This document shows, piece by piece, positions 1 to 7,244 of a stretch of 64,000 nucleotides of DNA (position 1 is its first letter; each line of letters starts with the position of its first letter). Position numbers and translations under genes: made by a program. This DNA comes from an uncultured Thermoleophilia bacterium. GTDB taxonomy: Bacteria; Actinomycetota; Thermoleophilia; UBA2241. Below the pieces are notes generated by a model, which saw only the letters and a program-made list of their open reading frames with translations, was not told where the DNA came from and made no database searches. Location: the NCBI GenBank assembly GCA_903927755.1, contig CAIYOD010000167.1:1-64000 (forward strand). The letters are read 5' to 3'.

Positions 1-2
1 CC

Positions 3-386
3 GGCACCAGCGACGTGGCCGTCGCCGGCGAAGCGGTCGCGATGATCCGCGCCATGGGCGTCGACGCCCTGACCGCCTTCGACGTGGGCGTCGCCGGCCT
101 GCACCGGCTGTCGGCGCCGCTCGAGGAGATGCGCGCCGCCGGCGTGGGAGCGCTCGTCGTCGCGGCCGGCATGGAGGGCGCTCTGCCCTCCGTCGTGGCC
201 GGTCTCGCCTCGGTCCCGGTGATCGGCCTGCCGACCTCCAACGGGTACGGCTTCGGCGGCCGCGGCGAAGCGGCGCTCATGGGGATGCTGCAGAGCTGCA
301 GCCCCGGCCTCGCCGTCGTGAACATCGACAACGGTGTCGGCGCCGGCGCCACAGCTGCCCTCATCGCCCGCGGCGCCTCGGGATGA
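3..386 (+). CDS. larB: LarB-type nickel-pincer cofactor carboxylase, 3' part
   Basis: Only the C-terminal 127 codons are in the window; the frame is open to the left edge, so the gene starts upstream. The fragment opens with [11 protein letters not shown], then shows [28 protein letters not shown] and [15 protein letters not shown], the order seen at the C-terminus of LarB, a PurE/AIR-carboxylase-fold protein. LarB carboxylates and hydrolyses nicotinic acid adenine dinucleotide in synthesis of the nickel-pincer cofactor of lactate racemase and related enzymes. Its stop overlaps the next start (ATGA), so the two are probably co-translated. A plain PurE is less likely, because the window has a clear purE at 33 kb and the GTSD/NIDNG motifs are LarB-like. 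Confidence 0.85.
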   Translation, partial: GTSDVAVAGEAVAMIRAMGVDALTAFDVGVAGLHRLSAPLEEMRAAGVGALVVAAGMEGALPSVVAGLASVPVIGLPTSNGYGFGGRGEAALMGMLQSCSPGLAVVNIDNGVGAGATAALIARGASG

Positions 387-832
387 GCGACGTCCCTTTC
401 GTTCTGCGCGACCACCGCGAGCAGTTCTGGCGTCGCTGGGCCGAGTCGCTCGGCGAGGACGTCGCCACCGACTATCAGGAGATCATGAGCAGCCCGGTAG
501 GGGAGCGGTTCGTGCGCGCTTTCGTCGACGACCTCATCGCCTGGAGCGAGGCGGAGGAGTACGAGGCGCCCGCGCAGCTTCGCCAGTCGTGCGACCGCGT
601 CGCCGCCGACGCCGCGTATCGCCTGTCCCTGGGTTTCACGGCGCTCGACCTCGCGATGGCTTTGCAGGCGCTGCGGGGGGCGATCGTCGATGTGCTCCTC
701 GACGCGCTGGTGCTCGGGGAGCTGCCCTCGTTCGCCGAGACCCTCGAGCAGGTCAAGGCCGCCAACGTCTTCATCGACAGGCTGGTCGTGGCGGTCCTCG
801 GGGCCGATCCGGCGTCCGCCGGCGTCCGCTGA
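383..832 (+). CDS. RsbRD-N-like small protein
   Basis: A 149-residue soluble, mostly helical, acidic protein with no signal peptide or membrane segment. The opening ([16 protein letters not shown]) followed by a helix with [16 protein letters not shown] and a later [19 protein letters not shown] resembles the N-terminal sensory domain of RsbRD-type stress regulators and related histidine-kinase N-termini, where a helical bundle starts by binding a W-containing helix. That is inferred from pattern alone; no STAS or kinase domain follows. Its start overlaps the larB stop by 4 nt, which argues for shared translation, but a role in cofactor synthesis is not implied by the sequence. Confidence 0.6.
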   Translation: MSDVPFVLRDHREQFWRRWAESLGEDVATDYQEIMSSPVGERFVRAFVDDLIAWSEAEEYEAPAQLRQSCDRVAADAAYRLSLGFTALDLAMALQALRGAIVDVLLDALVLGELPSFAETLEQVKAANVFIDRLVVAVLGADPASAGVR

Positions 833-874
833 GCCGTCCCGGCGTCGCAGCCCGGCGGCCGCGGGCGGACCGGG

Positions 875-903
875 TTGCGCCTCCGCAGAGCCGCCACTAG
901 GCT
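875..903 (+). promoter_or_regulatory. Promoter of ddl, leaderless
   Basis: TTGCGC at 875-880 and TAGGCT at 898-903 are separated by 17 bp. The -10 ends 7 bases before the ATG at 911, so transcription would begin at or next to the start codon. No Shine-Dalgarno precedes the ATG, which agrees with a leaderless mRNA. Confidence 0.55.
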
Positions 904-910
904 TCTCTGC

Positions 911-1981
911 ATGCTGCGCTTGGCGCTCATCTTCGGCGGACGATCCGCCGAGCACGAGATCTCCCTCGCTTCGGCCCGTTTCGTCCACTCCATGCTCGAC
1001 CGGGACAAGTACGACGTCATCCCGGTCGGCATCACGCCGGCAGGCCGCTGGGTCGTGCCGGCGGACTTCGACGCCGCCACCACCGCCGGCCTCGACGCCG
1101 TCGAGTCGCAGGCCGCGCACCTCGTCTCCGACCCGACCCGTCCCGGCCTGGAGCTTGCCGACGGATCGTTCAGCGCCCTCGACTTCGCCTTCCCGATCAT
1201 GCACGGCACCTTTGCCGAGGACGGCACCATCCAGGGCCTGCTCGAGATGGCCGGCGTCGCCTACGCCGGATCCGGCGTCCTGGGCAGCTCCGTCGGGATG
1301 GACAAGGAGCTCATGAAGGCGGTCTTCGCGAACGCCGGCCTGCCCCAGATGGACTACCTGGCGCTGCGCGACGGCGCGGCCGTGGGGCCGGACGCGGTCG
1401 CCGCGGTGGAGGCGCGCCTCGACTATCCCGTGTTCGTCAAGCCGGCGAACCTCGGCTCGAGCGTGGGCATGACCAAGGCCCACGATCGTGCCGAGCTCGG
1501 TCCGGCGCTCGAGCTGGCTGCCGTCTACGACCGCAAGACGATCGTCGAGGCGACCTGCGACGGCCGGGAGCTCGAGTGCAGCCTGCTCGGCAACGACCAG
1601 CCGCGCGCGTCGATCCCGGGCGAGGTCATCCCGGCCAACGAGTTCTACGACTTCGAGTCCAAGTACACCGAGGGCAAGATGGCCTTCAAGATCCCCGCGG
1701 ACGTCTCGGACGCGCATCTGCGGACGGTCCAGGAGCTCGCGGTGGCGGCCTTCGAGGCCATCGACGCGAGCGGGTTCTCCCGCTGTGACTTCTTCCTGGA
1801 GACGGCCACGGACCGGGTCATCCTCAACGAGATCAACACGATCCCGGGCATGACCGCCATGAGCGGGTTCCCGCGGCTGTGGGCGGCGTCCGGCATCGAC
1901 GGCGCGGCGCTCATCGAGAAGATCGTGCGGCTGGGGCTCGAGCGCCACGAGCGGCTCGCCCGGCTCAAGATGGCGCGCTGA
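911..1981 (+). CDS. ddl: D-alanine--D-alanine ligase
   Basis: 356 residues, usual for the family. It makes the D-Ala-D-Ala dipeptide for peptidoglycan in the cytoplasm with ATP. The N-terminus LALIFGGRSAEHEISLASA is the standard Ddl opening; FVKPANLGSSVGM is the ATP-grasp strand; the omega loop EFYDFESKYTEG retains the Lys-Tyr pair of D-Ala-D-Ala (not D-Lac) ligases; LNEINTIPGMT carries the Mg ligands. The frame is open back to a TTG at 875, but the family start matches the ATG at 911, which also fits the leaderless promoter. It stands alone, convergent with the membrane protein that follows. Confidence 0.96.
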   Translation: MLRLALIFGGRSAEHEISLASARFVHSMLDRDKYDVIPVGITPAGRWVVPADFDAATTAGLDAVESQAAHLVSDPTRPGLELADGSFSALDFAFPIMHGTFAEDGTIQGLLEMAGVAYAGSGVLGSSVGMDKELMKAVFANAGLPQMDYLALRDGAAVGPDAVAAVEARLDYPVFVKPANLGSSVGMTKAHDRAELGPALELAAVYDRKTIVEATCDGRELECSLLGNDQPRASIPGEVIPANEFYDFESKYTEGKMAFKIPADVSDAHLRTVQELAVAAFEAIDASGFSRCDFFLETATDRVILNEINTIPGMTAMSGFPRLWAASGIDGAALIEKIVRLGLERHERLARLKMAR

Positions 1982-1996
1982 GCGCCGCTCCCGCTT

Positions 1997-2407
1997 CTAC
2001 TCGGCGCTTCCCGTGCGTACCGGGTGCGTGGTCCGCTCGACCCAATCCTTGAGCGGCGGGATCGCTCCGAGGAATCTGAACGCGTAGGTGTCGGCGCTCG
2101 CCTTGGCGGTGACGGTGAATCGCACCGTGCCGCCGTCGGTCTGCACGGCCTTGAAGTCGACCATCTCCAGGCCCGCCTTGACCATGTACTGTTCGGCGGC
2201 GAGCTTGGCCGCAGGGACGTTGAGGGTCTGGGCGTACTCGGTGAGCGCCTCGTCGGCGGCCTTGGTCGCGTCGTCGGCGGATTGGTAGGCGGCGAAGATC
2301 GCCATGCCGTCGAGGATGACGACCGCGATGACGGCGAGGATGACGGCGATCCACACGACTTCACGGATGAAGCCGTCCTGGTCACGCAGGCGTGCGCGCT
2401 GCGACAC
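1997..2407 (-). CDS. Small single-pass membrane protein
   Basis: 136 residues: a short charged N-terminus with RDQDGFIREV, one transmembrane helix at about residues 17-42 (WIAVILAVIAVVILDG), then an extracytoplasmic region of about 95 residues with alternating beta-type sequence. The layout resembles TadE/Flp-type pilus-associated small proteins of actinobacteria, but no pilus genes are near and the resemblance is not enough for a name. It starts with GTG behind a good GGGAGGACTC Shine-Dalgarno. The gene ends with TAG. Function unknown; probably a membrane-anchored exported domain. Confidence 0.7.
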   Translation of the reverse strand: MSQRARLRDQDGFIREVVWIAVILAVIAVVILDGMAIFAAYQSADDATKAADEALTEYAQTLNVPAAKLAAEQYMVKAGLEMVDFKAVQTDGGTVRFTVTAKASADTYAFRFLGAIPPLKDWVERTTHPVRTGSAE

Positions 2408-2470
2408 GAGTCCTCCCTGATGCGCCGGGTGCTCTGTTACCCCCCGGTATCGGCGGGATGCGCAAACAGT

Positions 2471-3280
2471 TTACTCCACCGGACCCGTGAGGCGGATGCA
2501 GAGGACGGCGAGGTCGTCGGCCGGGGCGCGCGCCGAGAACCGCTCGCCCGCGTCCACGAGCTTCGCGACGACGTCGGCGGGCGGCCGATCGTGGCAGTCG
2601 GCCAGCTCCGCGCCCATCCTTCCTTCGAAGAAGTGGCCCTCCTCGTCGCGCAACTCGGTGATGCCGTCGGTGAACACGACGATGAGGTCGCCTTCGGCGA
2701 GTTGCAGGATCTCGGTGGGGTACGGCTCGAGGGCCGCGTCGAGCTCGACGCCGATGGCCGGCTCGACCATCAGCAGCGGGCGCTCGACGCCGGCTGCGCG
2801 CACAAGGAACGGCGTCGGGTGTCCGGCGGTGGCCAGCTGGAGCAGTCCGGTGCGCGGGGTGAGCTGGCCGAACAGCACCGTGACGAAGCGGTCGTTGTCG
2901 GGGTCGAAGTCGGGCTGCTCTAGCAGCCCGTTGCGCAACTCCTGCAGGGCCTCGCCGGGGCGGGTGGGCCAGGACAGCTGGCCGCCGTGCACGGCGGCGC
3001 GCAGCATGAATTTCGTGACGAACGTCGTGGCCATGGCGTCCACGCCCTTGCCGGCGACGTCGCCGATGGCGAAGGCAAGGCCCCCTGAAGGTGGTCGCAC
3101 GTAGTAGTCCAGGAAGTCCCCTCCGCTGAGGACGCCCGCGCTCGCCGAGCGGTAGCTGAAGGCGATGTCCAGGCCGGGGAGCTCCGGCGGCACGGCCGGC
3201 AGCAGGCGACGCTGCAGGCGCTCGGCGACGTCGGCGAGCACGGCGAGAGGGTCGTCGTTGGGCGAGGCGGTCGAGGTCAT
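2471..3280 (-). CDS. PP2C/SpoIIE-type serine phosphatase
   Basis: 269 residues, a stand-alone SpoIIE/RsbU-like phosphatase domain. Metal-binding and catalytic blocks are all visible: SGGDFLDYY, AIGDVAGKGVDAM, LATAGHPTPFLV, VVFTDGITELRDEEG and APADDLAVLCIRL. Such enzymes dephosphorylate anti-sigma-factor antagonists or other phosphoserine/threonine proteins. There is no PAS, GAF or kinase domain, so the input must come from another protein. The upstream gene encodes a two-helix membrane protein and its stop overlaps this start by 4 nt, so the membrane protein is a candidate partner or anchor. The start at 3280 is preferred over longer in-frame starts because the extension is Arg-rich shadow sequence. 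Confidence 0.88.
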   Translation of the reverse strand: MTSTASPNDDPLAVLADVAERLQRRLLPAVPPELPGLDIAFSYRSASAGVLSGGDFLDYYVRPPSGGLAFAIGDVAGKGVDAMATTFVTKFMLRAAVHGGQLSWPTRPGEALQELRNGLLEQPDFDPDNDRFVTVLFGQLTPRTGLLQLATAGHPTPFLVRAAGVERPLLMVEPAIGVELDAALEPYPTEILQLAEGDLIVVFTDGITELRDEEGHFFEGRMGAELADCHDRPPADVVAKLVDAGERFSARAPADDLAVLCIRLTGPVE

Positions 3281-3819
3281 CGTCGCCGGCCCGCCGTCGA
3301 CCAGATCAGCAGCGTCTGGACTGCCAGTGCGACGACGGCGGCGATGAGCACGACGTCGAGGCGCACGCCGACCACCCCGACGAGGAAGACGAAGACGAAG
3401 GCCCACAGCAGCGCTCCCGGCAGCACCCGGGCGATGAACCGCCGCCGGAAGCTGAGGAACAGCAGCCGGCGCCGCATCCCGCTGCCGCGCGCGTTGTCGT
3501 CCAGGTAGCTCGAGCCCCTCGAGTGCAGCGTGCCGGTCAGGTCACTGCCGTCTTTCGAGTACACGCGGCACTGGAGCGGCATGCCCGCACGCTGGCGCAG
3601 CACGCTGTCCTGCGCGCGGGCGAAGTACTCGACGAGGGAGAAGAAGCGGTCATCGGCCGAGAGCTTGGGGTTCGCGAGGCGGACGTCGAGGTAGAGGCGG
3701 TCCTCAGCGGGGTCGTACTTGATCTCGCTGCGCCACCCGCTGCTGCTGAAGAAGTTGCCCAGGAACCGATCCAGGTCTCCAGGGATGTTCTCGACGTCCG
3801 GTCGCTCCATCAGGCCCAT
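3277..3819 (-). CDS. Membrane protein coupled to the PP2C phosphatase
   Basis: 180 residues. The first 115 are soluble and acidic, with a SSSGWRSEIKYD / DRLYLDVRLANPKLSADDRFFSL region; two transmembrane helices follow at about residues 130-175 (VLPGALLWAFVFVFLVGVVG and LDVVLIAAVVALAVQTLLIW). I do not recognise the family. The stop overlaps the start of the phosphatase gene by 4 nt, so the two are probably made together, and the soluble part could receive or deliver a signal to the phosphatase. A -10-like TAGAAT lies 6 bases before its ATG with no Shine-Dalgarno, so it may be translated from a leaderless mRNA. Confidence 0.72.
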   Translation of the reverse strand: MGLMERPDVENIPGDLDRFLGNFFSSSGWRSEIKYDPAEDRLYLDVRLANPKLSADDRFFSLVEYFARAQDSVLRQRAGMPLQCRVYSKDGSDLTGTLHSRGSSYLDDNARGSGMRRRLLFLSFRRRFIARVLPGALLWAFVFVFLVGVVGVRLDVVLIAAVVALAVQTLLIWSTAGRRR

Positions 3820-3825
3820 GTCTCG

Positions 3826-3831
3826 ATTCTA
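3826..3831 (-). promoter_or_regulatory. -10 element of a leaderless transcript
   Basis: TAGAAT on the minus strand ends 6 bases before the ATG at 3819. No recognisable Shine-Dalgarno lies between, so the mRNA probably starts at the start codon. The -35 region is not obvious. Confidence 0.45.
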
Positions 3832-3977
3832 CCCATCCCTTCCTTCATCGGCAGCCGCACGCTCCGAATGGAGTCCCGCCCGCCCGGCGTTCGAAGGGCC
3901 CGGGGTCAGTACGATAGAATCCCGTACTCGACGAGCGGCCGCAAGGACCGCGCATCCCGCGACGGACAGGAGCTCCA

Positions 3978-5243
3978 GTGAAGATCGCAGTCATCGGGCT
4001 GGGCTACGTCGGCCTGCCGCTGGCGATGGTGTTCGCCGAGGCCGGCATCGAGGTCGTCGGCATCGATGCCGTGGCCGCGCGCTGCGACGAGGTCAACGCC
4101 GGCCGCAGCTACATCCAGGACGTCCAGAGCGACGCGCTCAAGGCGATGGTCGACAAGGGGCTCATCCATGCCACCACCGACTATGCCGCCACCGAGGACT
4201 GCGACGCCGACATCATCTGCCTGCCGACGCCGCTCAACGCCAACCGCGAGCCGGACCTCACCCTGGTGAAGGACGCGACCGTGAAGCTGGCAGGGCACCT
4301 GCGGCGCGGCCAGCTCGTCACTCTGGAGAGCACGACCTACCCGGGCACCACGCGCGACGAGCTGGCGCCCCTTCTGGAGGCCGGCTCCGGCCTGACCGCC
4401 GGCGTCGACTTCCACCTCGCCTTCTCGCCCGAGCGCGTGGATCCCGGACGCACCGACTACACGACGAAGTCCACGCCCAAGGTGGTCGGCGGGCTCACGC
4501 CGGCGTGCACGGCGCGGGCGCTCGAGGTCTACGGACCCGCGCTCGACAACGTCGTCCCCGTCAGCACCCCAGAGGTCGCCGAGATGACCAAGCTGCTGGA
4601 GAACATCTTCCGCAGCGTCAACATCGCCCTGATGAACGAGCTCGCCATGCTCTGCGATCGCATGAAGATCGACGTGTGGGAGGTCATCGACGCGGCCGCC
4701 ACCAAGCCGTTCGGCTTCATGAAGTTCCAGCCGGGTCCGGGTCTCGGCGGCCACTGCATCCCGATCGATCCGTTCTACCTGAGCTGGAAGGCCCGCGAGT
4801 TCGACTTCTGGACGGAGTTCATCGAGCTGGCCGGCAAGGTCAACGAGAACATGCCGTACTTCTGCGTCGAGAAGCTCCACCGCGCTCTCAACACGCGCGG
4901 CAAGAGCCTCAACGGCGCCAAGCTGCTGGTGCTGGGCGTCGCCTACAAGGCCGACATCGACGACCTGCGCGAGTCGCCGGCGCTCAAGGTGATCCGCCTG
5001 CTGCGCGAGCATGGCGCCGACGTCGACTACCACGATCCGTACTGCGCCAAGTTGCCGGAATTCAACCTCGAGTCGATCGACCTCGAGGAGTACCGGCGCG
5101 TCGCCGGCTACGACGCCGTCGTCATCGTCACGGCGCACTCCGCGCTCGACTACCGCACGATCGTCCACGAGGCCGACCTTGTGGTCGACTTCCGCAACGC
5201 CACAGCCGGCATCCCCAGCGCCGGCAACGTCTGGAAACTCTGA
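3978..5243 (+). CDS. UDP-GlcNAc(A)-type nucleotide-sugar 6-dehydrogenase (WbpA-like)
   Basis: 421 residues. It oxidises the C6 of a UDP-hexose, most likely UDP-GlcNAc or UDP-ManNAc, to the uronic acid with two NAD. The Rossmann start IAVIGLGYVGLPLAMVFA, the ESTTYPGTT block, the SPERVDPG block and the catalytic-cysteine motif GPGLGGHCIPIDP are intact, and the C-terminal domain has GVAYKADIDDLRESPAL. It is the first of three genes: a Gfo/Idh/MocA oxidoreductase follows after 15 bp and a hexapeptide acyltransferase overlaps that. This order matches WbpA-WbpB-WbpD of the UDP-2,3-diacetamido-glucuronate pathway, so substrate UDP-GlcNAc is preferred over UDP-ManNAc. A TAGAAT at 3915-3920 may be its -10. 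Confidence 0.9.
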   Translation: MKIAVIGLGYVGLPLAMVFAEAGIEVVGIDAVAARCDEVNAGRSYIQDVQSDALKAMVDKGLIHATTDYAATEDCDADIICLPTPLNANREPDLTLVKDATVKLAGHLRRGQLVTLESTTYPGTTRDELAPLLEAGSGLTAGVDFHLAFSPERVDPGRTDYTTKSTPKVVGGLTPACTARALEVYGPALDNVVPVSTPEVAEMTKLLENIFRSVNIALMNELAMLCDRMKIDVWEVIDAAATKPFGFMKFQPGPGLGGHCIPIDPFYLSWKAREFDFWTEFIELAGKVNENMPYFCVEKLHRALNTRGKSLNGAKLLVLGVAYKADIDDLRESPALKVIRLLREHGADVDYHDPYCAKLPEFNLESIDLEEYRRVAGYDAVVIVTAHSALDYRTIVHEADLVVDFRNATAGIPSAGNVWKL

Positions 5244-5258
5244 CAGGGAGAAACACCC

Positions 5259-6287
5259 GTGACTGCTGACAAGGTCCGCGTCGGCGTGGTCGGGCTCGGC
5301 TATTGGGGCCCCAATCTCGCCCGCAACTTCGACCGCTTGCCAGGCGCCGAACTCGCCTACTGCTGCGACCTCGACGAGGCCAATCTGGCCAAGGCTCGCG
5401 GCCTCTATCCCACCACGATCGTCACCGACGACTACACGCAACTGCTCGCCGACGACGCGCTCGACGCGATCGTCGTCGCTACCTCGGTGCCGACGCACTA
5501 CGCGCTCGGCAAGAAGTCCCTCGAGGCCGGCAAGCATACGTTCATCGAGAAGCCGATCGCCCTCAAGGCCGCCGATGCCCAGGACCTCCTGGACACGGCC
5601 GACGAGTACGGGGTCAAGCTCATGGTCGGCCACCTGCTCGAGTACCACCCGGCCGTGGCCAAGATGAAAGAGCTCATCGACAGCGGCGAGCTCGGCAAGG
5701 TCTTCTACGCCTACGCCAATCGCCTGAACCTGGGCAAGGTGCGGACCGACGAGAACGCTCTCTGGAGCTTCGGTCCTCACGACATCTCGGTGCTCAACTA
5801 CCTCACCGGCGACGAGCCGGTGGAGGTCAGCGCCCGCGGCGAGTGCTACCTGCAAGACGACGTCGAGGATGTCGTCTTCGGCTACATCAAGTACAAGAGC
5901 GGCGTCGTCGGCCACCTGCACGTGAGCTGGCTCGACCCGCACAAGAGCCGCAAGATCACCGTGGTCGGCGAGAAGAAGATGGTCGTCTTCGACGACATGG
6001 AGTCGGAGCGCAAGATCACCGTCTATGACAAGGGCGCCACCACCACGCGCACCAAGTTCGAGACCTACGGCGAGTTCGTCACCCTGCACTTCGGCGACAT
6101 CCACATCCCCAAGATCGGCAACGACGAGCCGCTGCGCCTCGAGACCCAGCACTTCGTCGACTGCATCAACAACGACGAGACGCCGCGCAGCGACGGCCGC
6201 GACGCGCTCAACGTGGTCAAGGTGCTCGACGCCATGGAGATCAGCTTGCGCGAGGGCGGCCGCCCCGTGAAGACCACGGAGCTGTGA
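5259..6287 (+). CDS. Gfo/Idh/MocA oxidoreductase (WbpB/WlbA-like)
   Basis: 342 residues. The N-terminal NAD fold begins VGVVGLGYWGPNLARNF; EKPIALK is the family's Lys-Pro block and GHLLEYHPAV with the later GPHDISVLNYL carries the catalytic His region. In the Wbp/Wlb pathway this enzyme oxidises the 3-hydroxyl of UDP-GlcNAc-uronate to the 3-keto sugar, the substrate of an aminotransferase. The GTG start has a clear GGGAGAAA Shine-Dalgarno and lies 15 bp after the dehydrogenase. The pathway role is inferred from the neighbours; many family members act on other sugars. Confidence 0.85.
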   Translation: MTADKVRVGVVGLGYWGPNLARNFDRLPGAELAYCCDLDEANLAKARGLYPTTIVTDDYTQLLADDALDAIVVATSVPTHYALGKKSLEAGKHTFIEKPIALKAADAQDLLDTADEYGVKLMVGHLLEYHPAVAKMKELIDSGELGKVFYAYANRLNLGKVRTDENALWSFGPHDISVLNYLTGDEPVEVSARGECYLQDDVEDVVFGYIKYKSGVVGHLHVSWLDPHKSRKITVVGEKKMVVFDDMESERKITVYDKGATTTRTKFETYGEFVTLHFGDIHIPKIGNDEPLRLETQHFVDCINNDETPRSDGRDALNVVKVLDAMEISLREGGRPVKTTEL

Positions 6288-7003
6288 CCGTGGCCCTGCG
6301 CGCCAGCGACTTGGGCCACAACCTGCTCCTCGGCGACGGCGTCGTCGTCGGCGCGGACGTGGTGTTCGGCGCCAACGTCGTCGTGTACGAAGATACCGTC
6401 ATCGGCGCCGGCTGCTTCATCCAGGACGGCGCCGTGCTCGGCAAGGTGCCCAGCCTCTCGCCGACCAGTACCGCCAGGCGCGGCGAGCTGCCGCCGCTCA
6501 CGCTCGGCCCCGGCTGCGTGGTCAGCACCGGCGCCGTGGCTTACCGCGGCACCACGCTCGGCCCCGGCTGCATCCTCGGCGACTACGCCGGCGTGCGCGA
6601 GCGCTGCACCCTGGGCGAGAAGGTCGTGGTCGGGCGCAGCAGCGTCGTCGAGAACGACACGGTGATCGGCGACTTCACCAAGATCCAGACCAACGTGTAC
6701 ATCACCGCGTACATGACGATCGAGGAGCGGTGCTTCATCGCCCCGTGCGTGCAAACCACCAACGACAACTTCATGGGCCGCACCGAGAAGCGCCACAAGC
6801 TCATCAAGGGCGCGACCATCCGCCGCGGCGCCCGTATCGGCGGCGGTGTGGTGCTGTGTCCAGCCATCGAGATCGGCGAAGAAGCCTTCATCGCCGCCGG
6901 AGCCGTGGTGACCAAGGACGCGCCGGCCGGCAAGGTCCTCATGGGCTGCCCGGCGCGCGTCGTGCGCGACGTCAACGAGGACGAGCTGCTCGACAACCAG
7001 TAA
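6284..7003 (+). CDS. Hexapeptide-repeat N-acyltransferase (WbpD/WlbB-like)
   Basis: 239 residues of left-handed beta-helix hexapeptide repeats: two early coils (GDGVVVGADVVFGANVVV, EDTVIGAGCFI), a loop, then a long second set with VVVGRSSVVENDTVIGDFTKI. QTTNDNFMGRTEKRH is the active-site loop and GAVVTKDAPAGKVLMGCPARVV is the usual C-terminal coil. It would acetylate the 3-amino group of the UDP-sugar with acetyl-CoA. The GTG start overlaps the previous stop by 4 nt (GTGA). The aminotransferase (WbpE) that should act between this gene and the previous one is not in the window. A strong terminator follows. Confidence 0.85.
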   Translation: MTVALRASDLGHNLLLGDGVVVGADVVFGANVVVYEDTVIGAGCFIQDGAVLGKVPSLSPTSTARRGELPPLTLGPGCVVSTGAVAYRGTTLGPGCILGDYAGVRERCTLGEKVVVGRSSVVENDTVIGDFTKIQTNVYITAYMTIEERCFIAPCVQTTNDNFMGRTEKRHKLIKGATIRRGARIGGGVVLCPAIEIGEEAFIAAGAVVTKDAPAGKVLMGCPARVVRDVNEDELLDNQ

Positions 7004-7046
7004 CGGGCTCAGCCGGCGGCGCAGTCGCCGGCGACGAGATCGACGA

Positions 7047-7085
7047 GGGGGCGGGGCGCCGGCAGGCGCCCCGCCCCCGTTTCTT
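7047..7085 (+). terminator. Rho-independent terminator of the UDP-sugar operon
   Basis: A perfect 14-bp stem (7047-7060 with 7065-7078) closes a GGCA tetraloop and is followed by GTTTCTTT. It lies 44 bp after the acyltransferase stop. Confidence 0.88.
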
Positions 7086-7244
7086 TGACCGAGGCGGTTG
7101 TACAATCGCGGCAGCAAGACCCTGCCTTCGTCGTGTGGATGGAAGGGGGCGCCACAGCGATGACCTCTGTGCCGGCCGGCCGGTGATCTTCCCGCCGCGC
7201 CGGCTTCGTTCGTTCTGTGACTTCACTCATCAGGGGGGTGCACA

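Noticed and set aside
875-910. TTG at 875 as the start of ddl
   Set aside because: The extra 12 residues are Arg-rich and unconserved; the ATG at 911 fits the family and the promoter.
3906-6152. Minus-strand open frame of 748 codons over the UDP-sugar genes
   Set aside because: It lies antisense to well-recognised genes and is low-complexity Val/Asp/Leu/Gly-rich; a GC-rich shadow.
7106-7244. Riboswitch in the permease leader
   Set aside because: The 140-nt leader has GC hairpins but none of the conserved cores of glycine, guanidine or other known riboswitches that I could recognise.
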